Of a stretch of 64,000 nt of DNA, positions 8,917 to 18,645 are shown in pieces; the first letter of the stretch is position 1; each line of letters begins with the position of its first letter. The stretch covers positions 3,105,501 to 3,169,500 of the forward strand of contig NZ_CP006877.1 in NCBI RefSeq assembly GCF_000816845.1, given 5' to 3'. The translations under genes were made by a program, and so were the position numbers. The DNA is from Rhizobium gallicum bv. gallicum R602sp. GTDB lineage: Bacteria > Pseudomonadota > Alphaproteobacteria > Rhizobiales > Rhizobiaceae. The notes under the pieces are model-generated. The model saw only the letters and a list, made by a program, of their open reading frames with translations, was not told the origin of the DNA and did no database searches.

Positions 8917-10293
8917 ATGCCTCCCTCGATAACCCAAACGATCGGCGAATATATCGGCGAGGAATCCTTCTCACGCCTCCCGCCGGAGGTCATTCACAAG
9001 AGCAAGCTTTGCATAATGGATTCGATTGGCTGCCTGTTCGGCGCGCGTAATCTGCCAGTCTCCCGCATGATGGACAGCTTTCTAACTGATAACTATGCGG
9101 CCGGCCCCGGTGTCCGTTTACTCGATCCTGGAATGTCGGCCTTTCGCAAGGCGTCACTTATCAATGCACTCGACTTCGATGACATCTACGAGAAGGGCCA
9201 CCCCGGCGCCACCGTCATCGCAGCCGCGTTGTCGATGACCGCCCATAGGGAGTGTTCGGGTGCGGACTTTCTTGAAGCGGTCGTCGTCGGTTACGAAGTT
9301 AGCTGCCGTGTGGGTATCTCGCTTCTTCATCGGACACCGCGAAAAACGCTTCACGGACATGGAACGTGGCAGACGTTTGGGGCAACCGCAGCGGCTGCGA
9401 AGTTGATGCGGCTTGACGCAGGCCAAGCGGCGCAAGCAATCGCGATCGCTGCGGCCAATGCGCCAGTCGCCTCGGTCATGAAGACCGTCTACGGCAAAGC
9501 CCCGTCAATGGCGAAGAACAACTTCGGGGCAGCGGCGCAGACGGGCGTAAACGCGGCGCGGCTTGCTGCGGCGGGCTTCGAGGGGCCACTGGATATCTTC
9601 GAAGGTCAGACTGGTTTTTGGCGTATGGCAGGGGCAGACGACTGCGATTTCGGCCGATTGACCCGTTCCTTCGGTTCGATCTACGAAATCTCAAAAGTCG
9701 GTTTCAAACCTTTCAGCTGTTGCCGGCTTATCCAGAACAGTGTGCAGGCGTGCCGCGACGTCTTCACAATGGCCGGAATCGATGCTGCGGCCAGCGAGCG
9801 CATCAAGCTGGGTGTCACGGCACCTCCAATCGTTTGCGAACCGCCATTCAGCACTGTGCGGCCGAAAGACATGTGGGCGGCGCAGTTCAGCGCGCCCCAT
9901 GCCATTGCGATGGCAGTCCTTGGCGTTGAACCTGGCCCGGATTGGTTCGCGGAAGACTGGCTGCGTCACGATATCGCTGGGAGCCTTCAGGACATCATCG
10001 AGTTTATGCCTCGTTCGGCGCGCGACCTATTTCGCGAGCCGCATGCAGCAAGTGCTTGCTTGCACCTTCACGATGGAAGAGTGCTCGAAAAGTATGTCCC
10101 ACTTGCTGATGGAGAGGCTGCCAACCCTATGCAGGAGTCGGCTCTCGAAACAAAGTTCCTGCGGCTCGCTAGCCCGACAGTTGGAGATAAGGCATCCCTT
10201 GAATTACTGGATAGGTTGCAGAACTTAAAGAGCGCCACGTCTGTTCAACCGTTGGTCCGCTTCGTCTCAGGCTCTATGAGCACCGCGGCCTGA
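8917..10293 (+). CDS. MmgE/PrpD family protein (copy 1)
   Basis: A protein of about 458 residues with family blocks DSIGCLFGAR, NALDFDDIYEKGHPGATVI and SKVGFKPFSCCR. The family includes 2-methylcitrate dehydratase (PrpD), cis-aconitate decarboxylase and iminodisuccinate epimerase, so the reaction is likely a dehydration or epimerisation of a di- or tricarboxylate. The frame is open from 8773; 8917 is chosen because homology begins there, but no strong ribosome site is seen, and a start inside the previous gene is possible. A second, distinct member lies at 12271. Confidence 0.82.
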   Translation: MPPSITQTIGEYIGEESFSRLPPEVIHKSKLCIMDSIGCLFGARNLPVSRMMDSFLTDNYAAGPGVRLLDPGMSAFRKASLINALDFDDIYEKGHPGATVIAAALSMTAHRECSGADFLEAVVVGYEVSCRVGISLLHRTPRKTLHGHGTWQTFGATAAAAKLMRLDAGQAAQAIAIAAANAPVASVMKTVYGKAPSMAKNNFGAAAQTGVNAARLAAAGFEGPLDIFEGQTGFWRMAGADDCDFGRLTRSFGSIYEISKVGFKPFSCCRLIQNSVQACRDVFTMAGIDAAASERIKLGVTAPPIVCEPPFSTVRPKDMWAAQFSAPHAIAMAVLGVEPGPDWFAEDWLRHDIAGSLQDIIEFMPRSARDLFREPHAASACLHLHDGRVLEKYVPLADGEAANPMQESALETKFLRLASPTVGDKASLELLDRLQNLKSATSVQPLVRFVSGSMSTAA

Positions 10294-10481
10294 TAACCGA
10301 TGTATTGACTGCGCTTGTGGATCGCCTGTGAGTCTTGCGACGCGATCGGTTTTGCCCATGCGGTCGAAATGCGCAGCCGGTCTTTGTGTCAACGGGCCAG
10401 GCGGTTGAGACTTCCCAGCATTCCAAGCTATGGGAAATTCCGTCCAACGCCCGCTGTGCTGTCGCAAAGACTTGAGACGCA

Positions 10482-10506
10482 GGAACCAATCGCTTGCCAT
10501 GACATT
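10482..10506 (+). promoter_or_regulatory. Candidate EcfG/RpoE2-type stress promoter
   Basis: GGAAC at 10482-10486 is followed by 18 bases and TT at 10505-10506, matching the GGAAC-N18-19-TT pattern described for the rhizobial general stress sigma factor. The same element with nearly the same spacer sequence stands before the paralogous gene at 22941, so it has been kept with the gene. Confidence 0.5.
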
Positions 10507-10534
10507 CTTCTCCGACTGAAAGAGGAGATACCAG

Positions 10535-10822
10535 ATGGCTTACGACCCGAAAAACTCAAACCGGGAGCCCGACCTGCGCACGACGCCCAGCGATTCTCGC
10601 CGCTCGAATTCTTGGGTTGGATGGATTGCCGCTGTAGCGTTGGTCGCGATTGCAGTTTTTGCTCTCACCCAGTGGCTTGCTGGACCGGATACGGATCCGC
10701 AAGCCACTGCTTCGACAAGTAACTCCGAACCAGCACCGGCTCTGGCACCCCCCACCGCACCGGCAGACAATAATGCCGCTCCCGCTCCGGCAACTGCGCC
10801 GCCGGCTGGCACGCAGCAATAG
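10535..10822 (+). CDS. Small single-pass membrane protein, Pro/Ala-rich tail (copy 1)
   Basis: A 95-residue protein. It has a charged N-terminal 27 residues (opening MAYDPKNSNREPDLR), one membrane span (about 28-47, VGWIAAVALVAIAVFALTQW), and a tail low in complexity, rich in Pro, Ala, Thr and Asn. The charge pattern suggests a cytoplasmic N-terminus and periplasmic tail. AGAGGAG precedes the ATG. A paralogue of the same layout is at 22941. Function unknown; the upstream stress-type promoter suggests an envelope role under stress, which is inference. Confidence 0.75.
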   Translation: MAYDPKNSNREPDLRTTPSDSRRSNSWVGWIAAVALVAIAVFALTQWLAGPDTDPQATASTSNSEPAPALAPPTAPADNNAAPAPATAPPAGTQQ

Positions 10823-11164
10823 CTTTATCCTGCGAAGGAAGCCGGCTGGCCGGTTTCGCTGGGGCGAACCTACCCAGAAACGTCACCCTGCCCCCGACCT
10901 TGCGACCGGGCGATGGAACGGGGTCTCATTTCCTCTTAAGCGCGATCAAGTCCAGACGGACTCAGCGCCATTTTCTGCGCAACAATGAAGATCCGCAGGA
11001 ATAAGAAAGTTTTATATTTAGACTCGGCGTGACGTTCCTGCTTTACACAAATACCCCTCCGACAACAAAAACATGTCCCGATCTTTCCTTTAACCGATGC
11101 AACCAAAGTGCGAGATTCCCATAGCCACATTTAGTGGATGTAGGAGCCCCACGGAGGACAAGCG
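10823..11164. other. Gene-free stretch (342 bases)
   Basis: An imperfect hairpin (GAAGCCGGC / GCCGGTTTC, one mismatch) lies at about 10837-10856 and could end the preceding small gene, but no T-run follows. No open frame in the stretch has coding character. A ribosome site (CACGGAGG) sits just before the next gene. Confidence 0.4.
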
Positions 11165-12241
11165 ATGGAGGCTGTAGCCGGATATTTTTCGCTTACTGAC
11201 ATGGCATGCCTCGGCGTCCGCCTTGATGCGGATGATCTCCACAAGGCTGCCAAAGATGCGTGGTCTGACATGCGTCTGGGACGGGCGCACGGACTGAAGT
11301 CTATTCTGTCATTCAGCGAGACAGACCTTTGGAAACAACCGGAGTTTCGGCCCTATCGCAACGAACTCAAGGGCGAGAGATTGGGCTGGAAGCTCTCTGC
11401 GCTTTCCGGTGTCGGGGGTCGGTATGCCGCGGTAAAAGTGGTCGGCGCCAATGCAATAAACCGCCGCTTTGGCCTGCCCCGCTCCGCCTCGACGATTATT
11501 CTCCTCGATAGCTTCACGCTGCGTCCTCTTTGCGTGATGGACGGGACAGAAATCTCCGCAGCACGAACGGCAACCTATGCCTCAATGGCGCTTGAACGCT
11601 TCTTCTCGATAGGAAATGACATATCGGTGTTTCTCTTCGGAGCAGGCCCGATTGCCGAGGAAATCGTCAAAGCGCTTGGCCACTTCGGAAAGGACATCAT
11701 TTCAACGATCTACGTGCGCAGCCGATCGAGAGCTTCCGCGCAGCGGCTCGTCGAAAAACATGGACCTACCGCCGGAGTTCCACTTGAGACTGCTTCTGAT
11801 AATCGCAAGCTCCGCGACTGCCGCTTCGTAATCACCGCCTCCAATGCCAGCGTGCCCGTCTTCGCAGCGCAGGATATATTCGCGAATGCCGTTCTTCTGC
11901 ATCTTGGCGGGGACGAAACGCCTGTCGACCACATTCAAACTGTTCTTCGGTCAGGGCTTGCGATCTGCGACGATGTTTCCATGGTATCCCGGCGCAACTC
12001 GCAAAGCCTTGCGCTCTATTTCTCGCGGATGGGCGCAACGCTGGAGCAACTTGGTCCTTTTCTCGGGGTCATGGGCTTCAAAGACCTCCCCGTCGGAGGA
12101 GACGTGCCGGATCGCCCGATCCTGATCACGTGCGTCGGTTTGCCGATGCTCGACCTCTATGTCGCCGCCCACGTCTACGAAACCTGGCTCAAGCCTGACG
12201 CTCGCGCAGCGCAACCTCTCGGCTCGCCCGCTCGCACTTGA
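11165..12241 (+). CDS. Ornithine cyclodeaminase / mu-crystallin family protein
   Basis: A 358-residue NAD(P)-dependent enzyme. The N-terminal substrate part includes KVVGANAINRRFGLPR and the family block GTEISAARTATYASM. The nucleotide-binding turn FLFGAGPIAEE is at about 157-167. Members include ornithine cyclodeaminase, alanine dehydrogenase and imine reductases such as ketimine reductase, so it may reduce an imine or deaminate an amino acid. GGAGG lies 8 bases before the ATG. It is followed at once by the second MmgE/PrpD gene, so the pair likely forms an operon. Confidence 0.82.
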   Translation: MEAVAGYFSLTDMACLGVRLDADDLHKAAKDAWSDMRLGRAHGLKSILSFSETDLWKQPEFRPYRNELKGERLGWKLSALSGVGGRYAAVKVVGANAINRRFGLPRSASTIILLDSFTLRPLCVMDGTEISAARTATYASMALERFFSIGNDISVFLFGAGPIAEEIVKALGHFGKDIISTIYVRSRSRASAQRLVEKHGPTAGVPLETASDNRKLRDCRFVITASNASVPVFAAQDIFANAVLLHLGGDETPVDHIQTVLRSGLAICDDVSMVSRRNSQSLALYFSRMGATLEQLGPFLGVMGFKDLPVGGDVPDRPILITCVGLPMLDLYVAAHVYETWLKPDARAAQPLGSPART

Positions 12242-12270
12242 GGTGGAAACAGTGGTACGCGGAGGCACAA

Positions 12271-13620
12271 ATGTACGCGACCCAGATCCTGGCAGATCAT
12301 CTGATGGCCTATCCGTCCGCAGCTTTGCCCGCCGAAGCGAGACAAAGCGCACTTTGCTGCATTCTGGACGCAGTGACTGCGGCAGTGGTCGGAAGCGAGA
12401 TCGGCGGTGCACAGGTGGCGCGTGCGATCGCCCGGCAAGAATTCGGAGTCGGCCGCGCACCGATTTGGTTTACCGGTGAAAGCATGGGGACGACAGCTGC
12501 GGCCTTCTGCAACGCCGCCTCGGCATCGGCGCTCGATTTCGACGACGGTCATCGCGGCGCGCGCGGTCATCCTGGTGCAGCCGTCATACCCGTTGCTTTG
12601 TCGGTCGCTTGTGAGACGGATGCGCCCGCCGACGACATCCTAGCCGCCGTTGCCCTCGGATACGAGGCCGGCATACGTATTGCTATCTCACAAAATCCGG
12701 GTGCCATAAAGAGCCGGCAATCTGGACGCTGGACAGGATATGGCGCCGTCGCCGCAGCCGGGCGTCTCTACGGAACAAATCCGGCAGCACTTGCCCAGGC
12801 ACTTTCGATTGCCGGAGTGCTGGCCCCGAACCAGGAGGCAAACGGCAGCTCTGGCTACGCGAAATGCACCGGAAATGACGTCAAGGAAGGCATCGCATGG
12901 AGCGTGGTAACCGGGCTTCTCGCGTTGCAACTCGCCGAGCGGGGATTTACAGGCCCGCTCGATCTGCTCGATCATCGTTCACATTTCGATCCGTCGGTCA
13001 TCGCTGCAAGCTTTGAACAACCGATGGAAATCTCAAATGTCTATTTCAAACCGTACTCCTGCTGCCGCTACATCCATCCCGCTCTTGACGCGCTCACGGC
13101 AGTCTGCCGCCGTATCGACGTAACGCCAGAGAAGATCGTATCAGTAGACGTGCATACGTTTCAGTGGGCTCTCCGGCTCGCCAACTCTCACTCGCCGAAG
13201 ACCGTGACCGATATCCAATACAGCCTGCCCTATTGCATTGCGATTGCTGTCATCGATGGAATTGCAGCGCTTGCGCCGATTAGCGAAGCCCAACTTGCCA
13301 GACCGGACCTATGCGACTTCGCCCGCAGCGTCCGTCTTTTGGTCGACCGCGAGATCGACGGACGCTTTCCCACGGAAACGCTTGCATATTTGAGCCTGCA
13401 CACAAGCGACGGTACGACAGTGACCTCTGACGTCACGGCGCCACGCGGCGACAAGGCGCGGCCGATGGATTGGGATGAACTTGTCGAGAAGTTTCGCGCG
13501 GCGACCCGGAAAAAGCTTTCGTCCAAGATGCAGCGCACTATCCTGAACGGGCTTTTGGCAATGAACAGAGGAGACGCCGCTCCTTTCCTTCAATGCCTGC
13601 GCATGCCCTTGATTCAGTGA
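12271..13620 (+). CDS. MmgE/PrpD family protein (copy 2)
   Basis: A 449-residue protein with blocks CCILDAVTAAVVG, ALDFDDGHRGARGHPGAAV and SNVYFKPYSCCRYIHPAL. It is clearly related to, but distinct from, the 8917 copy. The ATG at 12271 is preceded by GGAGG at 12261-12265, better than an upstream in-frame start at 12238. Two members in one cluster suggest two separate steps (for example epimerisation and dehydration) or a hetero-oligomer; this is inference. Expected to be cytoplasmic. Confidence 0.82.
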   Translation: MYATQILADHLMAYPSAALPAEARQSALCCILDAVTAAVVGSEIGGAQVARAIARQEFGVGRAPIWFTGESMGTTAAAFCNAASASALDFDDGHRGARGHPGAAVIPVALSVACETDAPADDILAAVALGYEAGIRIAISQNPGAIKSRQSGRWTGYGAVAAAGRLYGTNPAALAQALSIAGVLAPNQEANGSSGYAKCTGNDVKEGIAWSVVTGLLALQLAERGFTGPLDLLDHRSHFDPSVIAASFEQPMEISNVYFKPYSCCRYIHPALDALTAVCRRIDVTPEKIVSVDVHTFQWALRLANSHSPKTVTDIQYSLPYCIAIAVIDGIAALAPISEAQLARPDLCDFARSVRLLVDREIDGRFPTETLAYLSLHTSDGTTVTSDVTAPRGDKARPMDWDELVEKFRAATRKKLSSKMQRTILNGLLAMNRGDAAPFLQCLRMPLIQ

Positions 13621-13756
13621 GATCATTCGCACCGATAGTCAGCCATGCCTGTCAGCGGCTTACGGTTTTTTGGTTTCAAAGATTTGCTCCGTCCTGCGGT
13701 GGCCTCAATGCTACTTTGCGACGATTGATCCATAATTACCCCATTACCCTTACCGA

Positions 13757-13980
13757 TCACACTGGATCACGCATGATCACATCGGCGCCGACCAGCTCCG
13801 GTTCGAACCGCAGATCGGAAGCGGGGTCATCACCCTGCGAATTCGGCAGGAACGCTTCCAGCAAGATAATGTCCGGTCCGCTGTCGGAAATCGCCTGATC
13901 ATGCGGGGTGTTTGCCGAAGCGAAGATGGGGTTGCCGCAGCGACGATCGCTTATCTGGTCCAGGGAATGTGATGATGTCG
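13757..13980 (-). other. Unassigned coding-like fragment overlapping the end of the IS110 remnant
   Basis: A minus-strand frame that ends at 13757 reads as plausible protein (for example PDIILLEAFLPNSQGDDP and ELVGADVIMRD) and is open into the decayed end of the IS110 gene. It has no start of its own. It may be the tail of a gene the element inserted into. I do not recognise it. The rest of 13621-13898 holds nothing convincing. Confidence 0.2.
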
Positions 13981-14609
13981 GCCGTCGGAAGACTTCTAGA
14001 AGCGGGTGTTTCGGTGCTTCCAGACTTCAAGCTACGCAGTTTACGCCTCGCTGTCAGCAGCGGCTCCATGATCTCCTGGAGATCAGCTATGCCGTCGACC
14101 AGCTCGCGGATACGCTCCTCGAATTTGACCGCTCCAACGTTCCCGACCTTCAGCCCGAAATTGCGCAAAAGTCCGCGAATGTCGTTTTCAATGGCAATCG
14201 CTTTTCCCTGCAGTAGCTTGCGCGCCGTCAGCAGGGCTCGCCGCTTCTGGCTCGTCAGCGTTTTCACATGCACAGGACGGTATAGATTAACCCGCATCAT
14301 CTGCGCGATGCCACGCGCATCATTGCGATCAGTCTTGTTCGGCTGCGCCTTCAGGAACGCCTTGACGTGACGCGTCTCAATGCAGACCACAGGAAAGCCC
14401 GCTCTGGCCAAACCTTCGAACAGCCATTGTGACAGAGGCCCGGCTTCAAGACCCACCCGTTCGATCTGCCATGACGGGTCTTTCAAAGCGGCGATCAGGT
14501 CATCAGGGTGACTGGGAACCTTCACCTCTCGGCAAATCTTGCCGGTTTCATCGACAATGCAGATGGTGGTCTCTTTGACCGAGACATCGAGGCCGATATA
14601 ATGTTTCAT
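13899..14609 (-). pseudogene. IS110-family transposase, C-terminus lost
   Basis: A 236-residue reading from the ATG at 14609 (MKHYIGLDVSVKET). The N-terminal DEDD-type half is present: D at position 6 region, LEAGPLSQWL, and KTDRNDARGIAQ. The C-terminal serine-containing domain, normally beginning near a PGVG motif, is absent. After about residue 190 the reading changes to unrelated Ser/Arg-rich sequence, consistent with a frameshift or deletion. Whole transposases have about 340 residues. No intact inverted ends were found. Probably an inactive remnant. Confidence 0.8.
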
Positions 14610-14862
14610 GCTGCGCTTCCTTTCCGATGCTTGTGGCTGTTGCAAGACATGACCACGTTTACCATCGCTCGAAGCGCAGCACCTTTCTACCATCCACTGC
14701 CGTCTGAGTGAGGCTCAAGCCGAATACCCCATCTCGTATAAGCAACTGCCACCAGTCGATCTATTCAAGTTTCGCCCGCCAGCCACTTTGAGCGACGGCG
14801 GTGGCACCCGCAGGGGTCGTGCTGTAAGATATGGATCCAGATCGCCCCAGGAAAGAGTGGGC

Positions 14863-17097
14863 ATGGAGCGCCGTCTAGCAGCAGTCCTGATTGCGGATGT
14901 CGTCGGTTATAGCCGGATGAGCGAGGTCGACGAAGAGGGAACGCGTCGTCGCTTCCAGGTCGACCTGCACGAACTCTTCGAGCCGAAGATCGCCGAGCAT
15001 CACGGCCGCCTGGTCAAGACCATGGGCGACGGCGTCCTCGTCGAGTTCCACAGCGTGGTGGATGCCCTGCACTGCGCGGTGGAACTGCAGCAGGAGAAAG
15101 CCCGGCGTAACGCGGCCCTGCCGCCTGAACAGCGGATGGTTTTCCGCATTGGCGTCAACCTAGGCGACATTATCGTCGAAGGCGACGACATTCACGGCGA
15201 CGGCGTCAACATCGCCGACCGCATGCAGGTGCTGGCGGAACCCGGCGGCATTGCTATATCCGGAACCACCTATGACCACGTGAAATCGAAGCTCGCCATC
15301 GGCTACCAGGCGCTCGGCGAGCGGAAGGTAAAGAGCATTGCCGAGCCTATCCGGGTCTACCGCGTGGTGCTCGTTCCGGCGGTAGAGGGCCAAACCGTCG
15401 GCGCGAGGAGAAGCCGGCAGTCCTTAGCTGTTCTTGCAGCCGCCATAGGAATCACCGTCTTTTTATTGGCGGGATTAGCGTGGTGGCAGCCTTGGCGGCC
15501 GGGAGACGATGCCTCCGTTGCTACCGCCGACGCCCGGCCCTCGCTCGTCGTGCTGCCTTTCGACAACCTCAGCGATGACAAGGAGCAGGGCTACCTTGCC
15601 GATGGCATTACCGAGGATCTGACAACGGAACTGGCACGCATTCCCGGCCTCTTCGTAATCTCACGCAATGCCGCATTCACCTTTAAAGACAGGTCCAGCC
15701 TGCCATCAGAGGTTTCGACCCAGTTGGGCGTTCGCTACATCCTGGAAGGTAGCCTGCGTCGCGCCGGGGACGAAATGCGCATCAACGCAAAACTCATCGA
15801 CTCTATGACCAATGGCAGCATGTGGGCGGAGCGGTTCGACGGGGAATGGAGCGAAGTGTTCGAGCTGCAGGACAGGATGGTTGGGGAGATCGCAACGGCG
15901 CTCAAGCTTCGCCTGGTCACGAGCCAACAAGCTGCCCGGATCGCTGGTGGAACAAGTAACCTCGCCGCGTACGAGGCATATTTGCGCGGCCGCGAACTGG
16001 AACTGAGGGAAAAGGCAGAGGATTGGGTGGAGGCGGCAAAGTACTACGAGCAGGCCTTGGCGCTTGATAGCACCTTTGGCAATGCTGCGGCGGCACTCGC
16101 CTGGATGTATCGGGAAGCGCATTGGACCGAGGAACGGTCGAAAGTGTTCGGGCTTTCACAGGATGAAGCCCGCAGCAAGGCAGACTCCTACTTCACGCAG
16201 GCCGCCAAGAACCCCTCTCCGGGGTACTACACACTCCTCGCAGGAAAGCTGAACATGATGCAAAGATCCGATGAGGCTATCGCCGCCGCGGAGCGCGCGA
16301 TAGCGCTCGACGCCAGCGACCCTTCCAACTACGAGTCGCTGAGTATGGTGATGATTTTTAACGGCAGGGCCGCGGACGGTCTCGGCTACCTTGATGCCGC
16401 AGCACGTGTGGATCCCGCTTGGTCGCGCTGGCGCTACTTCCTTGCCGGGCTCGCCTACTTCTCGATGGACCGCTTCGAGGAGGCCGTCGTCGCCCTCGAA
16501 AAGACCGCTCCGGGCTCGAAGGAGACCTCGTACTGGGACTTTTGGTCCAATTACCCAGGTCTTATGGTGCTCATTTCCGCCTACGGGCAACTGGATCGAT
16601 ACGCTGATGCTGCCACGGCCCGTGAGAGGTTGAAGCCATACCTGGCCCAAGCGCAGGAACCTGAATACACAGGGCTGATGGCTGCGGTCGAATTCCCATT
16701 CAAGAATTACGTCGACCTCGAAAGGGTGCTCGTGGGTCTGCGCAAGGCAGGTGTGCCGGAACTGCCCGACGGCTTCAGTCCGAAGCCGGAAGATCGCCTC
16801 GACGGCGACGAGATAAGGGCTCTGCTCTTCGGTCACGAAATCCACGGGCGCAATATCCGGACAGGCGAGGCATACCGGCGGGTGACCGCAGAAGACGGCA
16901 CGACACTTATCACCGTTGGCGAATGGTCTGACCAGGGGAGGAGCACAATCGAGGGCGATATGCTCTGTTCCGTCTATCCGACGCGGTGGCGTTTCTGCGG
17001 CGTCATTTCCCGCAATCCCGTAGGCACCTTCGCGCAAAAAAACGAATATTTATTCAGTCTCCAATCAGACAGGCACGAATTTTCGGTGGTGAAGTGA
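14863..17097 (+). CDS. Class III adenylate/guanylate cyclase with TolB-like and TPR parts
   Basis: A 744-residue protein. Residues 1-170 form a cyclase catalytic domain, with metal aspartates D12 (LIADVVGYS) and D56 (TMGDGVLVEF). A membrane span lies at about 185-205 (LAVLAAAIGITVFLLAGLAW). Residues about 222-360 match the TolB-like domain (VLPFDNLSDD, LADGITEDLTTEL), and TPR-like helices follow to about 610. Rhizobia carry many such cyclases. The ATG at 14863 with AGGAAAG is preferred over an upstream in-frame start at 14788, since homology begins there. It would make cAMP in response to an unknown signal. Confidence 0.85.
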   Translation: MERRLAAVLIADVVGYSRMSEVDEEGTRRRFQVDLHELFEPKIAEHHGRLVKTMGDGVLVEFHSVVDALHCAVELQQEKARRNAALPPEQRMVFRIGVNLGDIIVEGDDIHGDGVNIADRMQVLAEPGGIAISGTTYDHVKSKLAIGYQALGERKVKSIAEPIRVYRVVLVPAVEGQTVGARRSRQSLAVLAAAIGITVFLLAGLAWWQPWRPGDDASVATADARPSLVVLPFDNLSDDKEQGYLADGITEDLTTELARIPGLFVISRNAAFTFKDRSSLPSEVSTQLGVRYILEGSLRRAGDEMRINAKLIDSMTNGSMWAERFDGEWSEVFELQDRMVGEIATALKLRLVTSQQAARIAGGTSNLAAYEAYLRGRELELREKAEDWVEAAKYYEQALALDSTFGNAAAALAWMYREAHWTEERSKVFGLSQDEARSKADSYFTQAAKNPSPGYYTLLAGKLNMMQRSDEAIAAAERAIALDASDPSNYESLSMVMIFNGRAADGLGYLDAAARVDPAWSRWRYFLAGLAYFSMDRFEEAVVALEKTAPGSKETSYWDFWSNYPGLMVLISAYGQLDRYADAATARERLKPYLAQAQEPEYTGLMAAVEFPFKNYVDLERVLVGLRKAGVPELPDGFSPKPEDRLDGDEIRALLFGHEIHGRNIRTGEAYRRVTAEDGTTLITVGEWSDQGRSTIEGDMLCSVYPTRWRFCGVISRNPVGTFAQKNEYLFSLQSDRHEFSVVK

Positions 17098-17254
17098 GAT
17101 CAGTCTGTGCCTGACGTAGACTTCAGTGGCAGGTGCTACCTAACTCCGGATTGTTTCATGCAAATTAGCTGCAAGATTTAAGGCTGCCATTTCAATTAAA
17201 GACTTTTGAAATTATCTATATTGCTCAGTACCAAGCTTTGTTTGGGTCCTTCCG

Positions 17255-18610
17255 TCAGACTGGCACACCGTTCCTGACGGCAACACGACCGTCGATTACG
17301 ACATGCCTGACACGACTAAGGTTCACGTGGTCAACGACGGCCAAATCCGCGCGCTTGCCTTTTTCTATCAGCCCGCGATCCCCTGCCATTTGCGGAAAGA
17401 CGGCAGCGACGTTCCCGGTGGCAAGCGCTACCGCTGCTTGAGCGGAAAGTTGCTCTTTTCTCACCATCCGGTGTATCGCCTCGAGGATTCCGTCCCAATG
17501 ACCACCCGCGAAGTCGGTCGAAATCGTATCCACGCAACCAACGTCGATGAGCGCATCTAGGTTGGCGGCGTCATTGCGCCACTGCGTGCTAATACAGTCG
17601 AGTGTAGAAACGTCTATAACAGCACCCTTGCTTCTCAAGTCGAGGGCAATCGAAACGGCCTCATCCGGCAAGAAGCTCGGATGATTGCTGTGTCCGGCGA
17701 CGATCCGTGCGTTTGGATGTTTTTCAACAACCGCGCTCAAGCGTTTTGCAGATGGCGCGGCGTTGTGGAAAATGGCGGAATAGCCGACGCGCTCCGCCTC
17801 TTCAGCGATCTCATCGAAGCCGTCGAGGGAAAGTGCGACGGATGGCATTACGGATCGTGTGATGATCTCGCGGATGCGCTCGGTTGTGACATGCGTGGAC
17901 AGGCCGGCATGTTCCAGCTCATCCTCCAGCATCGGATCCGACATTCCACCGGCTTGATCGAGAAAACGGCCAAGAACAGCATCCTTCAGACGCCTCGCCG
18001 TTGCAGGTGTCACCTCTACCCCGGTCTCCCGCAGGACCGCTTCCGGAATGAACCTGTAATCCTGCGCCCCGCCGCCCAATGTCTGTCCGCCGCCAACCTC
18101 TCCGAGTGCAACCGCGCCGGACGCAAGCATTTCATCGATCGTCGCACTCAGGTGCGGCACTGACAGGCCTCTGCCGTCGACTGCAAGGGCTGCCTGGATG
18201 TTCTTGAGTGTATGTGCCGTGGATACGCGAATATCCATCTGATGGTGGATCTCGCCGCCAGAGTAGACCTCATCGGCCATTGCCAAACCACAGACATTCA
18301 AAAGAGTGGTTGTCCCTTGAAGAAGATGCCGATTGCGAAAATACGCAATGTCATCTGCACTGAGCGGCGGCGAGCCGCTCGGCATCGACGGCCCGCAAAT
18401 GCATCCATGCGCATGTGCATTGATGATACCTGGTATGACGATGCAGCCTGTCGCATCAATGATTGTTCGCGCCGCGATTTCGTCGCTCGTCCCCGCATTT
18501 CCAATTTGGATATCTGCAATCCTCCCGTCCTTGACGTAGACGGTCGCTCTTTTGTGAAACGCCTTGCCATCGCCGGTGATGAGGGCTCCATTGCGGATAA
18601 CGATATCCAT
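17255..18610 (-). CDS. Metal-dependent amidohydrolase
   Basis: A 451-residue cytoplasmic hydrolase of the urease-like amidohydrolase superfamily. The N-terminal beta sandwich opens with VIRNGALITGDGKA. The metal pair H-x-H is in INAHAHG, a later histidine in GHSNHPSF, and the last-barrel aspartate in TISTDFAGGHWDG. The C-terminal block GLIEKGKRADLAVVD closes the sandwich as in dihydroorotase and related enzymes. AAAAAGGAG precedes the ATG. It lies 35 bases after the response-regulator gene on the same strand. It would open a cyclic amide or deacylate an amine; substrate unknown. Confidence 0.85.
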   Translation of the reverse strand: MDIVIRNGALITGDGKAFHKRATVYVKDGRIADIQIGNAGTSDEIAARTIIDATGCIVIPGIINAHAHGCICGPSMPSGSPPLSADDIAYFRNRHLLQGTTTLLNVCGLAMADEVYSGGEIHHQMDIRVSTAHTLKNIQAALAVDGRGLSVPHLSATIDEMLASGAVALGEVGGGQTLGGGAQDYRFIPEAVLRETGVEVTPATARRLKDAVLGRFLDQAGGMSDPMLEDELEHAGLSTHVTTERIREIITRSVMPSVALSLDGFDEIAEEAERVGYSAIFHNAAPSAKRLSAVVEKHPNARIVAGHSNHPSFLPDEAVSIALDLRSKGAVIDVSTLDCISTQWRNDAANLDALIDVGCVDTISTDFAGGHWDGILEAIHRMVRKEQLSAQAAVALATGNVAAVFPQMAGDRGLIEKGKRADLAVVDHVNLSRVRHVVIDGRVAVRNGVPV

Positions 18611-18645
18611 GACGAATGCTCCTTTTTAAGGGCCATGATGCAGCG

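Noticed and set aside
14788..14862. N-terminal extension of the cyclase
   Set aside because: Low-complexity Arg/Gly-rich sequence outside the domain; a better ribosome site lies before 14863.
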